13,973 nt of DNA from Chryseosolibacter sp964563295 (GTDB lineage Bacteria > Bacteroidota > Bacteroidia > Cytophagales > Cyclobacteriaceae), in contig CAZLWX010000100.1 in assembly GCA_964563295.1 (NCBI GenBank), positions 1 through 13,973 of the forward strand, read 5' to 3'. Positions within the stretch are counted from its first letter, which is position 1. Each line of letters starts with the position of its first letter. This document shows positions 12,994 to 13,973 of the stretch, piece after piece. The position numbers and the translations under genes were made by a program. The notes below the pieces were generated by a model that was not told the origin of the DNA, ran no database searches, and saw only the letters and a program-made list of their open reading frames with translations.

Positions 12994-13671
12994 CTACGTC
13001 AATCGGGCAAGGTCGCGGATTAGAATTCTCCTCCGGTCAAAAGCGATGAGATTTTCTTCTTTGAGGTCATTTAAGATAGTCGTTACTGTCTGACGTGAAG
13101 TCCCGGTCAGCGCGGCGATGTCACTGTGTGTCAGCCTGGTTTGGATAAGCGTTTCATAACCCACCCGCTTTCCTTTCCACGACGCCGCATCTTTGAGGAA
13201 TTCAATAACTCTGGTGCGCGCATCCTTGAAAACGAGCAGCTCCAGTTTGCGTTCAAGCTTCATCAAACGCAATCCCACCAACTTAAGCAGCCTGAAGCTC
13301 AATTCCTTGTCATCCCACATCAGCTCGCGCAACTCATCAATGCGCAATGGGCAGATCGTAGTGTCCTCCATAGCTTGCGCAAAATCACTTCTCCTTTCCT
13401 CCCCTGCCAGAGCAAGTTCACCAAATATTTCGCCCATTGTCAGGATTGATTTGACAGCAATTTCTCCGTTGTCAAGGTAATTCCCTATCCGCACCCTGCC
13501 CGACGCCACCATATAAATGTGGTGTGCGTGATCGTCCGGAAAGTAAATAAACTCGTCTCTTTTAAACATCTGGAATTGGTGGCGTCCTTCCATTGCCTTT
13601 ACTTTGTGCGGGCAAAGGATCCTGTACAGGTTGACGCATTCAAAATACCAGAGGGCGGCGGGGTTGGACAT
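12994..13671 (-). CDS. Crp/Fnr-family transcriptional regulator
   Basis: DNA-binding regulator with an N-terminal cyclic-nucleotide-type sensor domain and a C-terminal winged helix-turn-helix; 225 residues. In the sensor domain the phosphate-binding cassette is well kept: GEIFGELALAG (80-90) then RRSDFAQA (93-100), with Glu85, Arg94 and Ser95 matching E. coli CRP Glu72, Arg82 and Ser83, so nucleotide binding is plausible. The HTH is LTHSDIAALTGTSRQTVTTILNDLK (180-204). The recognition helix reads SRQTVTTIL against SRETVGRIL in E. coli CRP, so Arg is kept while the next Glu is Gln and the second Arg is Thr, and the DNA target probably differs. Cys12 and Cys20 do not make an FNR iron-sulfur motif. 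Start ATG at 13669-13671. Target genes are unknown; the neighbouring phosphorylase gene is a candidate. Confidence 0.93.
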   Translation of the reverse strand: MSNPAALWYFECVNLYRILCPHKVKAMEGRHQFQMFKRDEFIYFPDDHAHHIYMVASGRVRIGNYLDNGEIAVKSILTMGEIFGELALAGEERRSDFAQAMEDTTICPLRIDELRELMWDDKELSFRLLKLVGLRLMKLERKLELLVFKDARTRVIEFLKDAASWKGKRVGYETLIQTRLTHSDIAALTGTSRQTVTTILNDLKEENLIAFDRRRILIRDLARLT

Positions 13672-13708
13672 AGGAATTTTAATGTCAAAAGTTAACGATT
13701 AGTTCATT

Positions 13709-13973
13709 TTGGAGAAAGAGTTTAGGTTGAGCGAGATCTGGTTTTACCCCGTTAAGTCGTTGGGCGGGATTGCGTTGACCTCCGCTACCATTCTTGAAAA
13801 GGGAATTCGCCACGATCGCCGGTGGATGCTGGTGGACGCACACGGGAGATTTATGACCCAGCGCTCGCTGCCGCAACTGGCTCTGTTTAAACCCTCGATC
13901 AACGATTCTACGATGACGATTACAAATACTTCGCAAGAAAATAATCCCGATACAGTCTCCTTTCCACTTCAGG
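13709..13973 (+). CDS. MOSC-domain protein, N-terminal part (cut by window edge)
   Basis: Begins at about 13709, with the first 88 codons visible. The protein shows LSEIWFYPVKSLGGI and HDRRWMLVDAHGRFMTQR, the hallmark MOSC N-terminal beta-barrel pattern. Known MOSC-N proteins (such as YcbX and mARC) handle molybdenum cofactor and reduce N-hydroxylated bases; the substrate here is unknown. The C-terminal MOSC domain with its Cys is beyond the window. There is no ATG in frame after the upstream stop (TAG at 13700-13702), so the start must be TTG: 13709 (giving MEKEFRLSEIW) or 13727 (giving MSEIW, with GAG and GGAG upstream). Homologues usually begin about four residues before the SE of the motif, between these two. 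It is divergent from the Crp-family gene. Confidence 0.85.
   Translation, partial: MEKEFRLSEIWFYPVKSLGGIALTSATILEKGIRHDRRWMLVDAHGRFMTQRSLPQLALFKPSINDSTMTITNTSQENNPDTVSFPLQ

Noticed and set aside
1..13973. CRISPR array, insertion sequence, prophage, tRNA or rRNA gene
   Set aside because: No repeated spacers, transposase motifs, terminal repeats or tRNA-like cloverleaf were seen anywhere in the window.

Overview
The window comes from a chromosome of a member of the Bacteroidota, probably a chitinophagaceae/sphingobacteria-type lineage (phylum fairly sure, family a guess). Three things point there. The protein sequences have Bacteroidota-style variants, such as L2 with DHPMGGGEGR, a zinc-free 89-residue S14, and Crp beginning LWYFECVNLYRILCPHK. 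The two best promoters are TTTG-N19-TATCTTTG, the phylum's characteristic promoter pattern rather than an E. coli-like -35/-10. Classic Shine-Dalgarno sequences are sparse. Base composition is about half G+C throughout, with no sign of foreign DNA.

Layout. About 1-9,021 (minus strand) is the S10-spc ribosomal protein cluster. In transcription order it reads L3, L4, L23, L2, S19, L22, S3, L16, L29, S17, L14, L24, L5, S14, S8, L6, L18, S5, L30 and the first 86 codons of L15, which runs off the left edge. Four gene pairs overlap as TAATG (L3/L4, L4/L23, L2/S19, L24/L5). rpsJ (S10), the usual first gene of this cluster, is not in front of L3. Instead a strong promoter sits there, facing away from an ABC transporter. 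A second promoter of the same type, overlapping a terminator-like hairpin, lies in an unusually long gap between S14 and S8. S3 has a Gly/Arg-rich tail and L22 has a Lys/Ala-rich head of about 50 residues.

Right side. On the plus strand from 9,200 come a FecCD-type membrane permease and its ATPase (an iron-siderophore/haem/B12-type importer without a binding protein in view). These are followed by a short alpha-glucan phosphorylase-like protein of family GT35. Convergent to it, with a 3-bp spacer, is a Crp/Fnr-family regulator on the minus strand. Divergent from that regulator, at the right edge, is the N-terminal part of a MOSC-domain protein with a probable TTG start.

Working together: the left part makes ribosomal subunits. 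The right part is ordinary accessory metabolism (metal or cofactor uptake, glycogen turnover, a cyclic-nucleotide-type regulator). I did not find a convincing new multi-gene system. The observations most worth following are the loss of the PLP-binding lysine in the phosphorylase-like protein, the promoter/terminator overlap inside the ribosomal operon, and a CRP-like 16-bp palindrome in front of the phosphorylase gene.
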